Shown: positions 41,860-52,276 of the stretch, one piece after another | Layout: each line of letters opens with the position of its first letter | Position numbering within the stretch: the first letter of the stretch is position 1 | Virus record (IMG/VR): IMGVR_UViG_3300028581_000014 | Span: 1-64,000 of that record | Length of the DNA stretch: 64,000 bases | Reading direction: 5' to 3' (one strand) | Origin: a virus | The notes under the pieces: generated by a model | Told to the model about the DNA's origin: nothing | Databases searched by the model: none | Seen by the model: the letters and a program-made list of their open reading frames with translations, nothing else | Translations under genes and position numbers: made by a program

Positions 41860-42783
41860 TTATATTGTTATTACAGCTGTAAATCTTTTAGTGAAGTCAA
41901 TACTAGTCCTTTGTTCTCTAACTTCAAACAATGGTGTTCCAGTAAATCTATCTTTAATTTCGTATAAATCGTATTGTTTATAAATATCATTATTAAAGTT
42001 ATATATAGTATAAATACCATCCTCAAGTGATTTAGTTTGGTTACCAAACAATCCAAATGCAAGTGTTTCAATATCTTGTTCTACCATCTCAACCTCAATC
42101 ATAATTGGGTTAAAAAATGTATTGGTTATTATAACCCTTTGATTTGGTTGACCGATAAATGGCAAGGCGTTAGCCTTAACATTAGATGCCGATGATGGTG
42201 ATACCGTACAAAATGTAAGTGATGAATTATCGTTAAATCTATAACGGATAGCCTTTTGATTGGCATTCGTCAAATTCTGATTTACAGCTTCAGCTCTATT
42301 GTTAGAAGTTATAACCCTAAAGAAATTATGTACCTTTGCGTCAGCTGCCGATGTGTTGGTATCTAAGTATTCTATTCTATAACCAACCAATCCATTATTT
42401 TCAAACTTAGTTAAAAAATCTTGTGAAACCGCTGTCGTGTCAAATAAGATACCAGATGTATCTGGGAACGCTGATAAAACACCAACATCTGTTATACTAG
42501 TTCGTATCTCAACTGGTTTAATTATAATTGTATAAATACCCTTTACTCCAAAGACAGATGTTGGTAATTTAAGCGTATATAAGCCACCAAATAATTCAAA
42601 ACCACTGACACCAGATTGGCCCTTATTTGGACTATCTATCGGTATCAAGACATCACTAGATACCAATTTTATTAATGCGGAATTACCAATACTACCCCTA
42701 GATGGTGTATAATGATAAAAAATCTCAGCATCACTTGGTGAAATATCTGCTGGTCTTATTATTCCATATGTACCACTTGCCAT
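41860..42783 (-). CDS. Baseplate/tail protein, 307 aa
   Basis: A beta-rich virion-type protein with N-terminus GTYGIIRPADISPSDAEIFYH, a sentence that recurs in a shorter form (IRPADVPY) in the 473-residue protein at 33920. Function beyond tail structure is unknown. It has no Cys cluster, unlike its neighbours. Confidence 0.75.
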   Translation of the reverse strand: MASGTYGIIRPADISPSDAEIFYHYTPSRGSIGNSALIKLVSSDVLIPIDSPNKGQSGVSGFELFGGLYTLKLPTSVFGVKGIYTIIIKPVEIRTSITDVGVLSAFPDTSGILFDTTAVSQDFLTKFENNGLVGYRIEYLDTNTSAADAKVHNFFRVITSNNRAEAVNQNLTNANQKAIRYRFNDNSSLTFCTVSPSSASNVKANALPFIGQPNQRVIITNTFFNPIMIEVEMVEQDIETLAFGLFGNQTKSLEDGIYTIYNFNNDIYKQYDLYEIKDRFTGTPLFEVREQRTSIDFTKRFTAVITI

Positions 42784-42862
42784 TTTATTATTTTATTTAC
42801 TACTATGTTATTGAGCTATGCGCTATTGTTTATCAATGTAAGTATAATTTACTTAAAGTGTA

Positions 42863-43660
42863 TTATATACGTGTAATGTTATAATATCCATTACCATACC
42901 TAGTTAATTCACCTAAATTCTTTATCTCAGATAATCTGAGATGTGTATCCATTATACTCGTTATGCTTCTATCTATAAATACGTCACTTTTAACTTCTGG
43001 TGGAGAAATAATACCAAATAAATATTCTTCTTTCGCTAACGCTGATAATGAAACGTTTGTTTCATTTAAACCCTGACCAATATACCTGAATGTTGTTAGT
43101 GGTTGAGAGACAAAACTACCATTAAGTAGAAATGTATTTGTCTGGGCCGAATAATCTTCATAAAGTATACCAGTATTTTGATTTATAGTACCTATTAGTG
43201 CATCGTCATTAGCATCAAATACATATATATTTGGTTCACCTAGACTAGTTATACGACTAACACCATTGACTAATCGATTAACATAGTCTAGATAACCCTC
43301 AGTATCTATATTAAAACCTACCTTATATCTATCAAGTTCATCATATGACATCAAATCTTCAATCTTTGTGTCAGTTTTACCTGTAATTACTTTATTTATA
43401 TAGTTGTAGTAGTTGGTTTCATCTGTATCTTGAAATCTAAGCGTAACTAAATCAGTAGATGTTATAGCACTAGTCGAATAAGTTGTTGCCGTTGATGAAG
43501 GAATGTAATCAATATCAGTGAACAATCCCATATCATCAACATTCTGTGTGATAAAAACGTTAATATAAAACGTAGTTGCAGTAAGAGTACCCCAATTAGG
43601 GCTATCATTAGTCCTATCTATGTTATTTTCTAATAAAATCTTACGCTTAATTAGCTCCAT
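42863..43660 (-). CDS. Baseplate/tail protein, 265 aa
   Basis: A soluble mixed alpha/beta protein starting MELIKRKILLENN. It has no recognised family. Its start overlaps the upstream gene stop by 1 nt (43660), so it belongs to the same operon as the 288- and 599-residue proteins. An 80-nt A/T-rich gap follows it. Confidence 0.75.
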   Translation of the reverse strand: MELIKRKILLENNIDRTNDSPNWGTLTATTFYINVFITQNVDDMGLFTDIDYIPSSTATTYSTSAITSTDLVTLRFQDTDETNYYNYINKVITGKTDTKIEDLMSYDELDRYKVGFNIDTEGYLDYVNRLVNGVSRITSLGEPNIYVFDANDDALIGTINQNTGILYEDYSAQTNTFLLNGSFVSQPLTTFRYIGQGLNETNVSLSALAKEEYLFGIISPPEVKSDVFIDRSITSIMDTHLRLSEIKNLGELTRYGNGYYNITRI

Positions 43661-44526
43661 TATAATGCATTTATTTGATAAAGTTGTACCGTAACGTCAT
43701 TATAACCAGTATTGGTCGTATACGTCACGTTATTAGCGCTTAAAATAATACTGTTACCATGATAACCATCATCAATTTCATAATAATAACCATTAGCCTT
43801 ACGTATAAGCTTATATCTGGTATATAATTCATGTACCAACTTATCAATTGGTAATGGACTACGTTGAACCATAAGATTAGTACCAGTACCAGTCTTAGCA
43901 TTTTTAAAGCTGGCTCTCATATATAAATACTTAAATTCACCAATTTTTAATTCATCCTTATAGTCATACAAATGATAACCTTCAGCAAAGCCAAGCTTAT
44001 TAATGCTGGGACTTTCAAGTATGAAGGTTAATGGTACTTCATTAGCTTTTTTTGCTTGCCCAACAATACCAACTGGACTACCAGATGGAATTAAGTCAGC
44101 ACTAGTTAAACTAGCATATACTGTTACATTAAAGATTAAATTTTGTAAGAATGGATTTTCATTATCGTAAAAATTTAAGCTTAAGAATGTTTGTTTAAAG
44201 GCTTCGGTTTGAAACCTAATATCATCATCAGTAAAACCAATATTACCATACGTGGTACCACTAGCATTAAATGTTACCCCATAAATAACCCTATCTATTG
44301 GAATATCTGGGCCGCTTAGTTTTAAATCCAATGGTAAATATCTAACCCTCTCATAATCAATGATTGGGTTAATAGCCTTTTCTGTTTCAACGTCAACAAA
44401 TACACGTTCAACCAATTCAGATTGGTCTATCATTTGATATTCCATATTGATTGGAATATTAATCGTTGTAGCAGTTGTACCAGTACTAATTGTACTGATA
44501 TTTATCTTATAATTATTAACAAACAT
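43660..44526 (-). CDS. Baseplate/tail protein, 288 aa
   Basis: A beta-rich virion-type protein (NYKINISTISTGTTATTINI at the start, LPLDLKLSGPDIPIDRVIYG in the first third). Overlaps of 11 nt upstream and 1 nt downstream show tight coupling to neighbours. Exact role is unknown. Confidence 0.76.
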   Translation of the reverse strand: MFVNNYKINISTISTGTTATTINIPINMEYQMIDQSELVERVFVDVETEKAINPIIDYERVRYLPLDLKLSGPDIPIDRVIYGVTFNASGTTYGNIGFTDDDIRFQTEAFKQTFLSLNFYDNENPFLQNLIFNVTVYASLTSADLIPSGSPVGIVGQAKKANEVPLTFILESPSINKLGFAEGYHLYDYKDELKIGEFKYLYMRASFKNAKTGTGTNLMVQRSPLPIDKLVHELYTRYKLIRKANGYYYEIDDGYHGNSIILSANNVTYTTNTGYNDVTVQLYQINAL

Positions 44527-46315
44527 CGTTGGCTGAGTTGGTTGTAAATCTATCTGTTATTCTTTCACCGATTGGGTCTCTAGGGAATTTACCATAATAT
44601 AAATCCCAATTATCAAATGGGTCCTGTCTTCTAACATAAAAACAATAATTATTATACATGTAATGACAATTATTTGTAAATGGATAATCTAATGGAGTTG
44701 TATCAGCTTGGTTATAACCAATATCCAATAAATCTCTCCAAAAATAACGACCATCACCCAAATCAACCGCATACTCTGGTATACCTACTGTATTCTGGTC
44801 ACCTTGTTCAACATAGTTAGAGAATTGCCTTATAGTTATTTGATTATGAGGCTTATAAAAATAACCTTCTTGTCTTGGTCCTAATGAAATTGTTTCAGTG
44901 ATTGCTGGTGTAATTGGTGACGTATTAGTATTCTCATTAGAAGTAATATATGTCATCGATGGTGATGTCTCTCGGTTTAACGTATTAAACCTATGTGAAA
45001 CATCGGCTAGTTTAGTTTCTTTTACTTGAGCTATATTATACTCAACCAAATCACCATAAAACTCATTATTTGGATTGTTTATTGATACGTTATTCTCTAA
45101 TGGTATATGTGATGGCCATGGTAAGTTATTTAATCCGTTATGAATCTTATTAATTACTGGTATATTAAGTAAAAATGTATCAGTTGGACTGGTATTTAAT
45201 TTTGAATAGAATGGTGTTTCAATACCAGATGATACCCTAGAAAATAACCCATTGCTATTGGTTTTAATTACGGTTAAATATAACTCGCTTAGGGGTCTAC
45301 CTAGATTATCCGTTAAATCCGTTACATCAATATCTTCATTAAATACAAATTGTGTTATTGTATCAGAATATATGTTCTGGCTAAATGCCGCACGATATAT
45401 TTCATAATCATCAGTCTCAATAACTGGCGTATTTCTTGTTTTTATCTTTTTAAATTTTCTAAAATAGTACTGTGATTTAAAACCGTTAACTATCTTATTC
45501 ATTCTAGATAAGTTTGATATGGTACCAGTTGGTGGTAGGTCAACAACGAAGGTGTATTCCTTCAAATCACCATTATCTAACCCTGTTCTAACCACTAAAT
45601 GGTCACCGTCATAACCTGTCGTACCTGTAATTCTAACTGAATCACCAGCAACTAAATTATGTTGACATGTCATTGAAAATACTGTCATAACCCTAGTTGA
45701 TACTATGGCTGGATTGGCTTCTAAAATTATCAGGCCACTAAACTTATTTACTGAGTCATAAACCATTGTATGACCACTGTCAATAGCGTATGGATATGTA
45801 ATAGTTAATTCCCAATTCTTAACAGGGACCGTTGTAGTTTTGTTATATGGGTTAACATCGATTAAGAATGATAATCTTTCCCTTTTTGGCTCCATATCAA
45901 AAAAGTTACAAAACCCACGTTTAGATATATCTGGGTTATAATAACCAAACCAACCATCATTTTCCTTTAGGTTATCATTAACAACCGTAGGATAAATGGA
46001 GTCAGAAAATCTATATGTTCCGTTAGGGTTTTGATAGTTAAAACCCTTCCAAGTAAACTCATCAGCTTTAACTGTATCATCTAAATTAAACAACGCATTT
46101 GATATTGTTGAATTTATGGTGCCTAATATTCTATAGTATTTACTTCGTTGTCTTTCAACATCAAAACGTTCACTAACATCAACTACCTTATTGATAACGT
46201 CAGGCGGTAATAACCTTTGGCTATCATCTAAAGATACCTTTAGGTAAGTATCTCTATTGGTTGATTCCTTTGAAGTCTCAACACCCAATATTTGCTGTAT
46301 CCTGTTAGTGCTCAT
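44516..46315 (-). CDS. Baseplate/tail protein, 599 aa
   Basis: A large beta-rich protein with many aromatic and Asn residues and few motifs; the C-terminal part (YNNYCFYVRRQDPFDNWDLYYG) contains a lone Cys. It overlaps both neighbours (1 nt upstream, 11 nt downstream). Position between the SprB-repeat protein and the 288-residue protein suggests a baseplate or fibre-attachment part. Confidence 0.76.
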   Translation of the reverse strand: MSTNRIQQILGVETSKESTNRDTYLKVSLDDSQRLLPPDVINKVVDVSERFDVERQRSKYYRILGTINSTISNALFNLDDTVKADEFTWKGFNYQNPNGTYRFSDSIYPTVVNDNLKENDGWFGYYNPDISKRGFCNFFDMEPKRERLSFLIDVNPYNKTTTVPVKNWELTITYPYAIDSGHTMVYDSVNKFSGLIILEANPAIVSTRVMTVFSMTCQHNLVAGDSVRITGTTGYDGDHLVVRTGLDNGDLKEYTFVVDLPPTGTISNLSRMNKIVNGFKSQYYFRKFKKIKTRNTPVIETDDYEIYRAAFSQNIYSDTITQFVFNEDIDVTDLTDNLGRPLSELYLTVIKTNSNGLFSRVSSGIETPFYSKLNTSPTDTFLLNIPVINKIHNGLNNLPWPSHIPLENNVSINNPNNEFYGDLVEYNIAQVKETKLADVSHRFNTLNRETSPSMTYITSNENTNTSPITPAITETISLGPRQEGYFYKPHNQITIRQFSNYVEQGDQNTVGIPEYAVDLGDGRYFWRDLLDIGYNQADTTPLDYPFTNNCHYMYNNYCFYVRRQDPFDNWDLYYGKFPRDPIGERITDRFTTNSANDVC

Positions 46316-47298
46316 TAGAAGATTATTATTGTATTACAACCCACGCTATCAAATAATGTTACTTGGTATTGTGTTTGTGATGAGAATGTTATTGGTGAAG
46401 TAAATGATGGTGGTGTGGTTGTAGGACCATATGTTACAGAATATGGTGGTGTTCCACCATTAGCCGAAATTCTATAGGCATTTCCAATAATAACCCCAGA
46501 ACCCACTAACGGTGGCGTTGTTGGACCAACAATTGATGTTGATGTCTTAATATTACCCATTGAATCAGTTAATGTGCTTATATATGTGTCTGGTAAAAGA
46601 CCAGTAAGATTAGCCGAAGTACTTATAAAACTTGTATAAGTTGTACCTGTTGTTTCTAGGTTATATGGTGGTTGTCCACCAGCATAAGTTAATAAAATTT
46701 TACCATCGGCAACATTTGAGCATGTAGCATCTGTAACCGCTGGTGTTAATATTAATGGAGATGGCCCAGTAATCGTTAATCCAGTAGTAACACAAGCTGG
46801 ACTACTTGCTGAATCTTCTACGGTTACGGTATAACCCAATACATCAGCATCTAACCCAGTAAAGGTGTATGGTATTGATGGGCTAGCTATAGAATTTATT
46901 ATAACACCTAAGCTATTTTGTAATTTAAATGTATATGGTGGAACACCACCATATACTGAAAATACTGTAATTTCACCATCATTTGAGGTATCAGTTGTTG
47001 CATTTTTACTAACACCAACGAAACAAGTTAATGGTAATACACCACCAACCGATACGATTTGTGTTGCTGGATAACCAAGTGAATCAATAACATTAATAGT
47101 ATATACACCCTCACACAATCCACTTAATTCATAACCTAATGACGTATTACCACTAAAATTATAACCATTACTACTAGATACGGTATATGTATATGGTTCA
47201 ATTCCACCAATTGGGGTAAAGCTAATTTTACCATCACATGGTAAAGTACCAATAGGCTGCGTTGATGCTGATGACGTTGCATCTATAACTATACCTAC
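46315..47298 (-). repeat. Coding region for four SprB-type repeats
   Basis: Four units of about 75-100 residues at the C-terminus of the 1231-residue tail protein. Each has a GG-x-x-PY core; three of the four also keep the GxYT or GYT segment followed by VxDS. Confidence 0.75.
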
Positions 47299-50010
47299 CT
47301 TTTGAATAGGAACACAAGTATTAAAAAACTTATCATTCATTTTATCTAATGCTGTCTTACCTGGAAATAATCCAAAATACATATAAAATGAATGCTTAGG
47401 TTGTGAATATTTATTATCGTTAGATGGGTTAAATCCCCTAAAGCTAGCATAAGCTTCGCCATTATCGATATTATTTACATTACTATAGGGTTGATTAATA
47501 TTATTATTGTTATTAATATTAAAACTACTATTTATATTACTATTAATTGAATACGAATTTAACGATGTTGTACCACTATTTAAGATAATGTAACTATCCC
47601 TAAACTCCTTTCCAAAAGTATCATCAATATCTTTACTACCGAACACACCATCAGCAGCATCTGTTACATTATTTGTTATTGGGTCTAAGGTTGATTCATC
47701 GCCATCAACAAATACTTCACAGGCATGTCTAATATTTAAGCATTGTATTGAATTAACGTGTAGCCCAATACAGTCTATTTCAAAGAATAAACCTTTGTAG
47801 CCTGTACCAACCATGCCAGATTCTATTAATACTTCAGTGTTATTTGAGCGTGATTCAGTGTCAGCCGTTTCTGGTGGTAATTTATATGATGTCTCAACCA
47901 ATAATGGTTGTAGCTTAGGGAAACCCTGCCAATCACAGTCAAAGACAGAACCCAAGCAAGTAATGTCAGTGGCGAATAGTTTTAAACTAGCATTATGATT
48001 TGTTGATGCGTAATATAATTCATCTTTATATTTTTTAACCAACCCCTCAGGAACCGTATTTGTTGGTCTAGCTTCATTTTGGCAGTTTGGTGAATTACAA
48101 CTAAAACAAGTATCTAATAACATTTGGTTATGGCACGTGTTATCTGGTATACCATTATTATTACCATCTACACCACTATAATTAGGGTCATTTCTAAACT
48201 CACTACAATCATATTCGCAAAACTTTTCACTAGCTCTAAGTCTTTTTTTATACTTTAATAAAAATGTATATAATGAACCAGTTGTCCAGTCATTGTAGAA
48301 ATCAAACTGATAAATATTTAACGCTTGGGCCATTTGAAAGGCTAAACAATCGGCTAATTTACCTTCAGTAGGTGGGTCTAGCAACTCGTTATAACCTAAA
48401 GAATTTTTCCTACAACCAGGTGCATAAGTTTGAGCGTCATCTGTCGGACATTGAACCGATATACATGCAATATAGTTTGGTTCATTAATACTAAAACCAA
48501 GCTTATTTAAAAATTTAATAATTCCTTTAAGTGCTCCTATTATAATATTTATTATTGGTATAACAACAATGTTAATAATACTTATTATTAAAGTTACTAT
48601 TGTTATAATTAAACATATTATAAAAAATATTGGATTAGTTTGTGTGTTAATTCTATTAAATGGAAATGGGTTCTTATCACCGACACACGCATCAACATCT
48701 TTCATTCCAGCAAAGTTTCTAGTATTTTCATCACTACCAATTGCTTTTTGAAGCTGGTACCTTGGTATAAAGTTAGATACCGTATATATCTTATTCCAAT
48801 AAAAATCCTTAAAGCTAGTTGATTTGGTTAATTCACTGAACTCGTAATCTATGTCATTTTTAGTTGGTGGATTATTTGGTACTAAATACTTAGCTCTAGT
48901 TCTAAGTCTTCCTTCACCACCATTCTCATCCATACCTATTCTAAATCTTACACTAGACCTAGTTGGTATACCAATATTAGGGTCATTAGACGGTATCAAA
49001 TCACCAGCCTCATTCGTAACTACATAGTCAAGATTCATAGGCAATTGAAAGGCCCATGTACCATCATCGTCTATAACCCTACCACCATCTACTGAAAATT
49101 CCTCAACCTCACCATCTATCGTTTTACGAAGAATTTCTATTGTGCCTTGCCCTGCTACTTGTTCGCATAATTGCCCGAATTGCTTTCTTGGACGACAACG
49201 CTTATTAACACTATTTTTGCTCTGGTCACCATAAATACTACCCATAAAGATAGCTGCTGGTGCGATTGTATAATTCAAATCAATATCAATACGTGTGATA
49301 CCAATTTCACAATTATCTACATCACCCCAAAACGGTTGTACGTTAACACCAACATTTGTTGATTTTATTTGAGTTAATTTATCTAAATTAGTATCGGCCT
49401 TGAATTTGGTTGAAGAATCAAACAAATTAGCTGGTGAGCCTTGGCGAATTAAATCATACGGTCTTTGTGATAATGGACCAATATCGGATAAATCCGCATC
49501 AACATGCAAGGTATAGGTACCTAGTGGTACACCAAATATCATAAAGTCACCAGCATAGTTAGTTGTAGTAGTGTACTTATAATATTTACAATAGATATCT
49601 AATACCGTAGCGTCATCTAAGACTTCACGCTTAGATGGAAGAGTGCCAACTGGTGTAAAGCATTCATTATCAGACTCAGCAACTTTTGGTAATAGGTTAT
49701 ACCTAACGCCATCACTATTTTTATCGGTAATTGTCTCATATGGATATAAGCCTCTAATTACCGAATTATTCTTATCATCATCATCTATCGGTATAAAAAC
49801 ACTAACCTTAGCGTTTGGTACACCAAAGCCGCTATTTACGATTACCCTACCAACAATAACTCCATAATCAGAACAAAATTTCCGATATGTTTCTTCTTGG
49901 GTCAGCTGTAAGGATAATATTTCAATGAAATCAAAGTCTTGGTCTAATTTTACTTTTAAATATTTATCCCCACCATTTGGTGTTGTTTTTATTCTTACTG
50001 AGTTTGACAT
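46315..50010 (-). CDS. Large tail protein with four SprB-type repeats, 1231 aa
   Basis: The largest protein of the window. The N-terminal third includes a carboxypeptidase-like beta-sandwich pattern (IVGRVIVNSGFGVPNAKVSV, then YAGDFMIFGVPLGTYTLHVD). A very hydrophobic stretch of about 45 residues follows near 460-510. A Cys-rich zone near 600-650 includes a calcium-type DGNNNGIPDN loop. Residues 905-1231 are four repeats with GG-x-x-PY cores (GGIEPYTY, GGVPPYTF, GGQPPYNL, GGTPPYSV) and GxYTxxVxDSxG tails, the pattern of SprB repeats in Bacteroidetes gliding adhesins. It probably forms a receptor-binding or central baseplate structure. Confidence 0.82.
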   Translation of the reverse strand: MSNSVRIKTTPNGGDKYLKVKLDQDFDFIEILSLQLTQEETYRKFCSDYGVIVGRVIVNSGFGVPNAKVSVFIPIDDDDKNNSVIRGLYPYETITDKNSDGVRYNLLPKVAESDNECFTPVGTLPSKREVLDDATVLDIYCKYYKYTTTTNYAGDFMIFGVPLGTYTLHVDADLSDIGPLSQRPYDLIRQGSPANLFDSSTKFKADTNLDKLTQIKSTNVGVNVQPFWGDVDNCEIGITRIDIDLNYTIAPAAIFMGSIYGDQSKNSVNKRCRPRKQFGQLCEQVAGQGTIEILRKTIDGEVEEFSVDGGRVIDDDGTWAFQLPMNLDYVVTNEAGDLIPSNDPNIGIPTRSSVRFRIGMDENGGEGRLRTRAKYLVPNNPPTKNDIDYEFSELTKSTSFKDFYWNKIYTVSNFIPRYQLQKAIGSDENTRNFAGMKDVDACVGDKNPFPFNRINTQTNPIFFIICLIITIVTLIISIINIVVIPIINIIIGALKGIIKFLNKLGFSINEPNYIACISVQCPTDDAQTYAPGCRKNSLGYNELLDPPTEGKLADCLAFQMAQALNIYQFDFYNDWTTGSLYTFLLKYKKRLRASEKFCEYDCSEFRNDPNYSGVDGNNNGIPDNTCHNQMLLDTCFSCNSPNCQNEARPTNTVPEGLVKKYKDELYYASTNHNASLKLFATDITCLGSVFDCDWQGFPKLQPLLVETSYKLPPETADTESRSNNTEVLIESGMVGTGYKGLFFEIDCIGLHVNSIQCLNIRHACEVFVDGDESTLDPITNNVTDAADGVFGSKDIDDTFGKEFRDSYIILNSGTTSLNSYSINSNINSSFNINNNNNINQPYSNVNNIDNGEAYASFRGFNPSNDNKYSQPKHSFYMYFGLFPGKTALDKMNDKFFNTCVPIQKVGIVIDATSSASTQPIGTLPCDGKISFTPIGGIEPYTYTVSSSNGYNFSGNTSLGYELSGLCEGVYTINVIDSLGYPATQIVSVGGVLPLTCFVGVSKNATTDTSNDGEITVFSVYGGVPPYTFKLQNSLGVIINSIASPSIPYTFTGLDADVLGYTVTVEDSASSPACVTTGLTITGPSPLILTPAVTDATCSNVADGKILLTYAGGQPPYNLETTGTTYTSFISTSANLTGLLPDTYISTLTDSMGNIKTSTSIVGPTTPPLVGSGVIIGNAYRISANGGTPPYSVTYGPTTTPPSFTSPITFSSQTQYQVTLFDSVGCNTIIIF

Positions 50011-50375
50011 TAATTATCTTTTTCTTCATCTGTTATATCTACCGCATCTAACATTACCACATCATCTTCAGTATATGAATTATATTCATCACCGACAAAT
50101 ATTTCATCATCATCATCGTCATTTTCTATATCTTTAAATTTTTTACCTATCTTAATAAGCAAGGGCATTATATCTACCGATTCATTTAATACTAGAGTCT
50201 TAAATATTAACCAAATTATATATACATTTAATATTGGTAACATTAATACAAACAATATAAAAGCTAACACCTTTAACGTATATTTGATTATCGTTTCACC
50301 TGTTGGTAACGAAGGGCCTTTATTGCCTTCAAGTACTTGGTCTATATTAACATTATTTTTACAATTACAACTCAT
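50010..50375 (-). CDS. Membrane protein with acidic tail, 121 aa
   Basis: The N-terminus MSCNCKNN is Cys-rich. One long or two closely spaced membrane segments lie at about 33-60 (VLAFILFVLMLPILNVYIIWLIF). The C-terminal 40 residues are acidic (ENDDDDDEIF). It overlaps the 1231-residue gene by 1 nt. The membrane segment echoes the hydrophobic stretch of that protein, so the two may interact. Function is unknown. Confidence 0.75.
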   Translation of the reverse strand: MSCNCKNNVNIDQVLEGNKGPSLPTGETIIKYTLKVLAFILFVLMLPILNVYIIWLIFKTLVLNESVDIMPLLIKIGKKFKDIENDDDDDEIFVGDEYNSYTEDDVVMLDAVDITDEEKDN

Positions 50376-50396
50376 ATTATATTATATTTATTTTAT

Positions 50397-52217
50397 TTAT
50401 TTTACACGAACACGAATGTCAAGTGTCGGATATTTAATTTCAAACATACTTATAGGGTCACCAAACAGGGTATATTCCAGAGATGTGTCTATTTGCCTTG
50501 TTGTTGGGTCAATAAATGGTTGTGATATTTCATTTAAGCTATACAAACCAGCACCAACTTTATTATAAACCCTTAAGTCAATAACGTTTAATACACCACC
50601 AACATTATTAATGTTTTCTATTAATTGAGACAAGTAGATATTCTCACCCATTTGGAATTTATTAATATCCATGAATGATTGCACGTTGGTTATTATTTGT
50701 GTTGCTATTTGTGATTGTGGTGCTACCTTATCAATATACACATCAATATCAAACGCTAAGTTAATTATCTTGCCATTAGATACGCTAACGTAATCATTTA
50801 ACATACGATAATCGGATAGGTATGTTGCTATATTACTTCTAAGTGTACTAGTAGATGTATTTGTTAATTTAGAGTTTGAATCTAGTCCTAGAATATAAAT
50901 CTTAATCTTATTTTGTTCTTCAAATACGCCACAACGAAATGGTACACCAAATTGACCTGGCATGAGACCAATTCTAGTTTGATAATCCTTGATGGTAACT
51001 GCTCTATTTTGTGAAGAAAAATTATACCTAACAAAGTTACGTATTTCCTCAACGCTAGGTGCGTCTTTACCACCTAGTGCTGGAAATGCATTGTTAACAG
51101 TTAAAGATGCCTTAACAGCATTGTTTATTGTTTGATTTGGGCCAAATATATCCATCGAAACTAAACCAATTGAGGTTAAGACATTTGTACCTAAATTTGT
51201 ATCGGCACCGCCACCCACTCTATACTTAACAAACATAGTCTCATTAGCGGTTAGTGTTTCACCTAACGATGTATTATTAATGAAGTCACCTATTTGATTA
51301 ACCAATGCCTTGTCAGCACCAAAATCACATAGGCTACTGGTATCAACGCTACCACCACCAAATATTATCTTACAGAAACCTAAATCAGTGTATTCACGGA
51401 TAAAGCGTTTGGTTGTTGTTATCCACTTACCTGACCTTATACCAGCATTATCTGATATTGTGTTATTATCCTCAATGAATACATCACTCTCAGCTAAAGC
51501 ATCAACTTCAAACCATCTATTTTCTATGTTTGAGAATTGGTCTGGGGATGGGTCCTTGGTGTATGATGTGCCTTGTAATGTAATAATTGAATCAATTGAT
51601 AATACGTTATCATCTGGTAATATTACTTCTAAAAATGGTCTAACATCTGTTGCTGTAATTATTCTCTTGAAGATTTTAGTAAATCCATTTAATACAACTT
51701 CTCGTTTAGTTAATGTATAGTTTACTATAACATTATTCGAATTAAAGTTTGGTATGATTAGTCTGTTAGGTATTCCACCAATAGTAAATGGACTTGAGAA
51801 GTCAATATCATATGTTGTTTCAAATACCTTTCCACCACCAGTTGCCTGTGCACCAGCTTTAATTATTGGGGCATATGAAATATCAAATGTACCTCCATTT
51901 GGTGGTACTGTCACCGAAAAATCAACTAGCGTGATGCTTGGTCTTTTAGCTGGAATCTTTAATCCAAAAGTCCTTGCCATAGATAACACAGACTTACGTT
52001 CTTGAGCATAATCAATTTGCGTTTCTTGGAACATCCTATCGGTATTAAACGATAACATATCACCAACAGCAGCATTTAATTCAAGTAGCATCATACCAAC
52101 AGATGCATCGTTATAATCATTAAATATTGATGGGTAATATTGTCTTACCAGCTCAATTAAATCACTTCTAATTTCTGCGAAGTTACGTGAAGAATAATTA
52201 ATACCTTGATTTGCCAT
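50397..52217 (-). CDS. 6: Baseplate wedge protein, gp6 / J-like
   Basis: A 606-residue protein with the baseplate J pattern: YSSRNFAEIRSDLIELVRQYYP at the start, then DASVGMMLLELNAAVGDMLSF and an AQERKSVLSMARTFG-type segment. The rest, including PSVEEIRNFVRYNFSSQNRAV with TIKDYQTRIGLMPG, is characteristic of T4 gp6-like wedges. gp6 forms the inner ring of the baseplate. The gp25-like gene lies directly upstream, as expected for this class of phages. Confidence 0.88.
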   Translation of the reverse strand: MANQGINYSSRNFAEIRSDLIELVRQYYPSIFNDYNDASVGMMLLELNAAVGDMLSFNTDRMFQETQIDYAQERKSVLSMARTFGLKIPAKRPSITLVDFSVTVPPNGGTFDISYAPIIKAGAQATGGGKVFETTYDIDFSSPFTIGGIPNRLIIPNFNSNNVIVNYTLTKREVVLNGFTKIFKRIITATDVRPFLEVILPDDNVLSIDSIITLQGTSYTKDPSPDQFSNIENRWFEVDALAESDVFIEDNNTISDNAGIRSGKWITTTKRFIREYTDLGFCKIIFGGGSVDTSSLCDFGADKALVNQIGDFINNTSLGETLTANETMFVKYRVGGGADTNLGTNVLTSIGLVSMDIFGPNQTINNAVKASLTVNNAFPALGGKDAPSVEEIRNFVRYNFSSQNRAVTIKDYQTRIGLMPGQFGVPFRCGVFEEQNKIKIYILGLDSNSKLTNTSTSTLRSNIATYLSDYRMLNDYVSVSNGKIINLAFDIDVYIDKVAPQSQIATQIITNVQSFMDINKFQMGENIYLSQLIENINNVGGVLNVIDLRVYNKVGAGLYSLNEISQPFIDPTTRQIDTSLEYTLFGDPISMFEIKYPTLDIRVRVK

Positions 52218-52226
52218 TGTTTTTAC

Positions 52227-52235
52227 TATAAATAT
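52227..52235 (-). promoter_or_regulatory. Late-type motif before the gp6-like gene
   Basis: Minus strand ATATTTATA, 9 nt from the start at 52217. Confidence 0.5.
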
Positions 52236-52276
52236 AGAGTTTAATAAAAATTACTAAATAGTTTATTTTTATTAAC

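Noticed and set aside
41853-41870. TATAAATA in the coding direction (true T4 late-box polarity) before the 801-residue gene
   Set aside because: ATATAAATAA occurs once here, but only about 6 nt from the ATG and within a tight gene junction; it is a single instance, unlike the reverse-polarity box.
42784-42862. Possible hairpin or small RNA in the 80-nt gap
   Set aside because: Only a 3-bp stem (AGC...GCT) can be drawn; nothing convincing is present.
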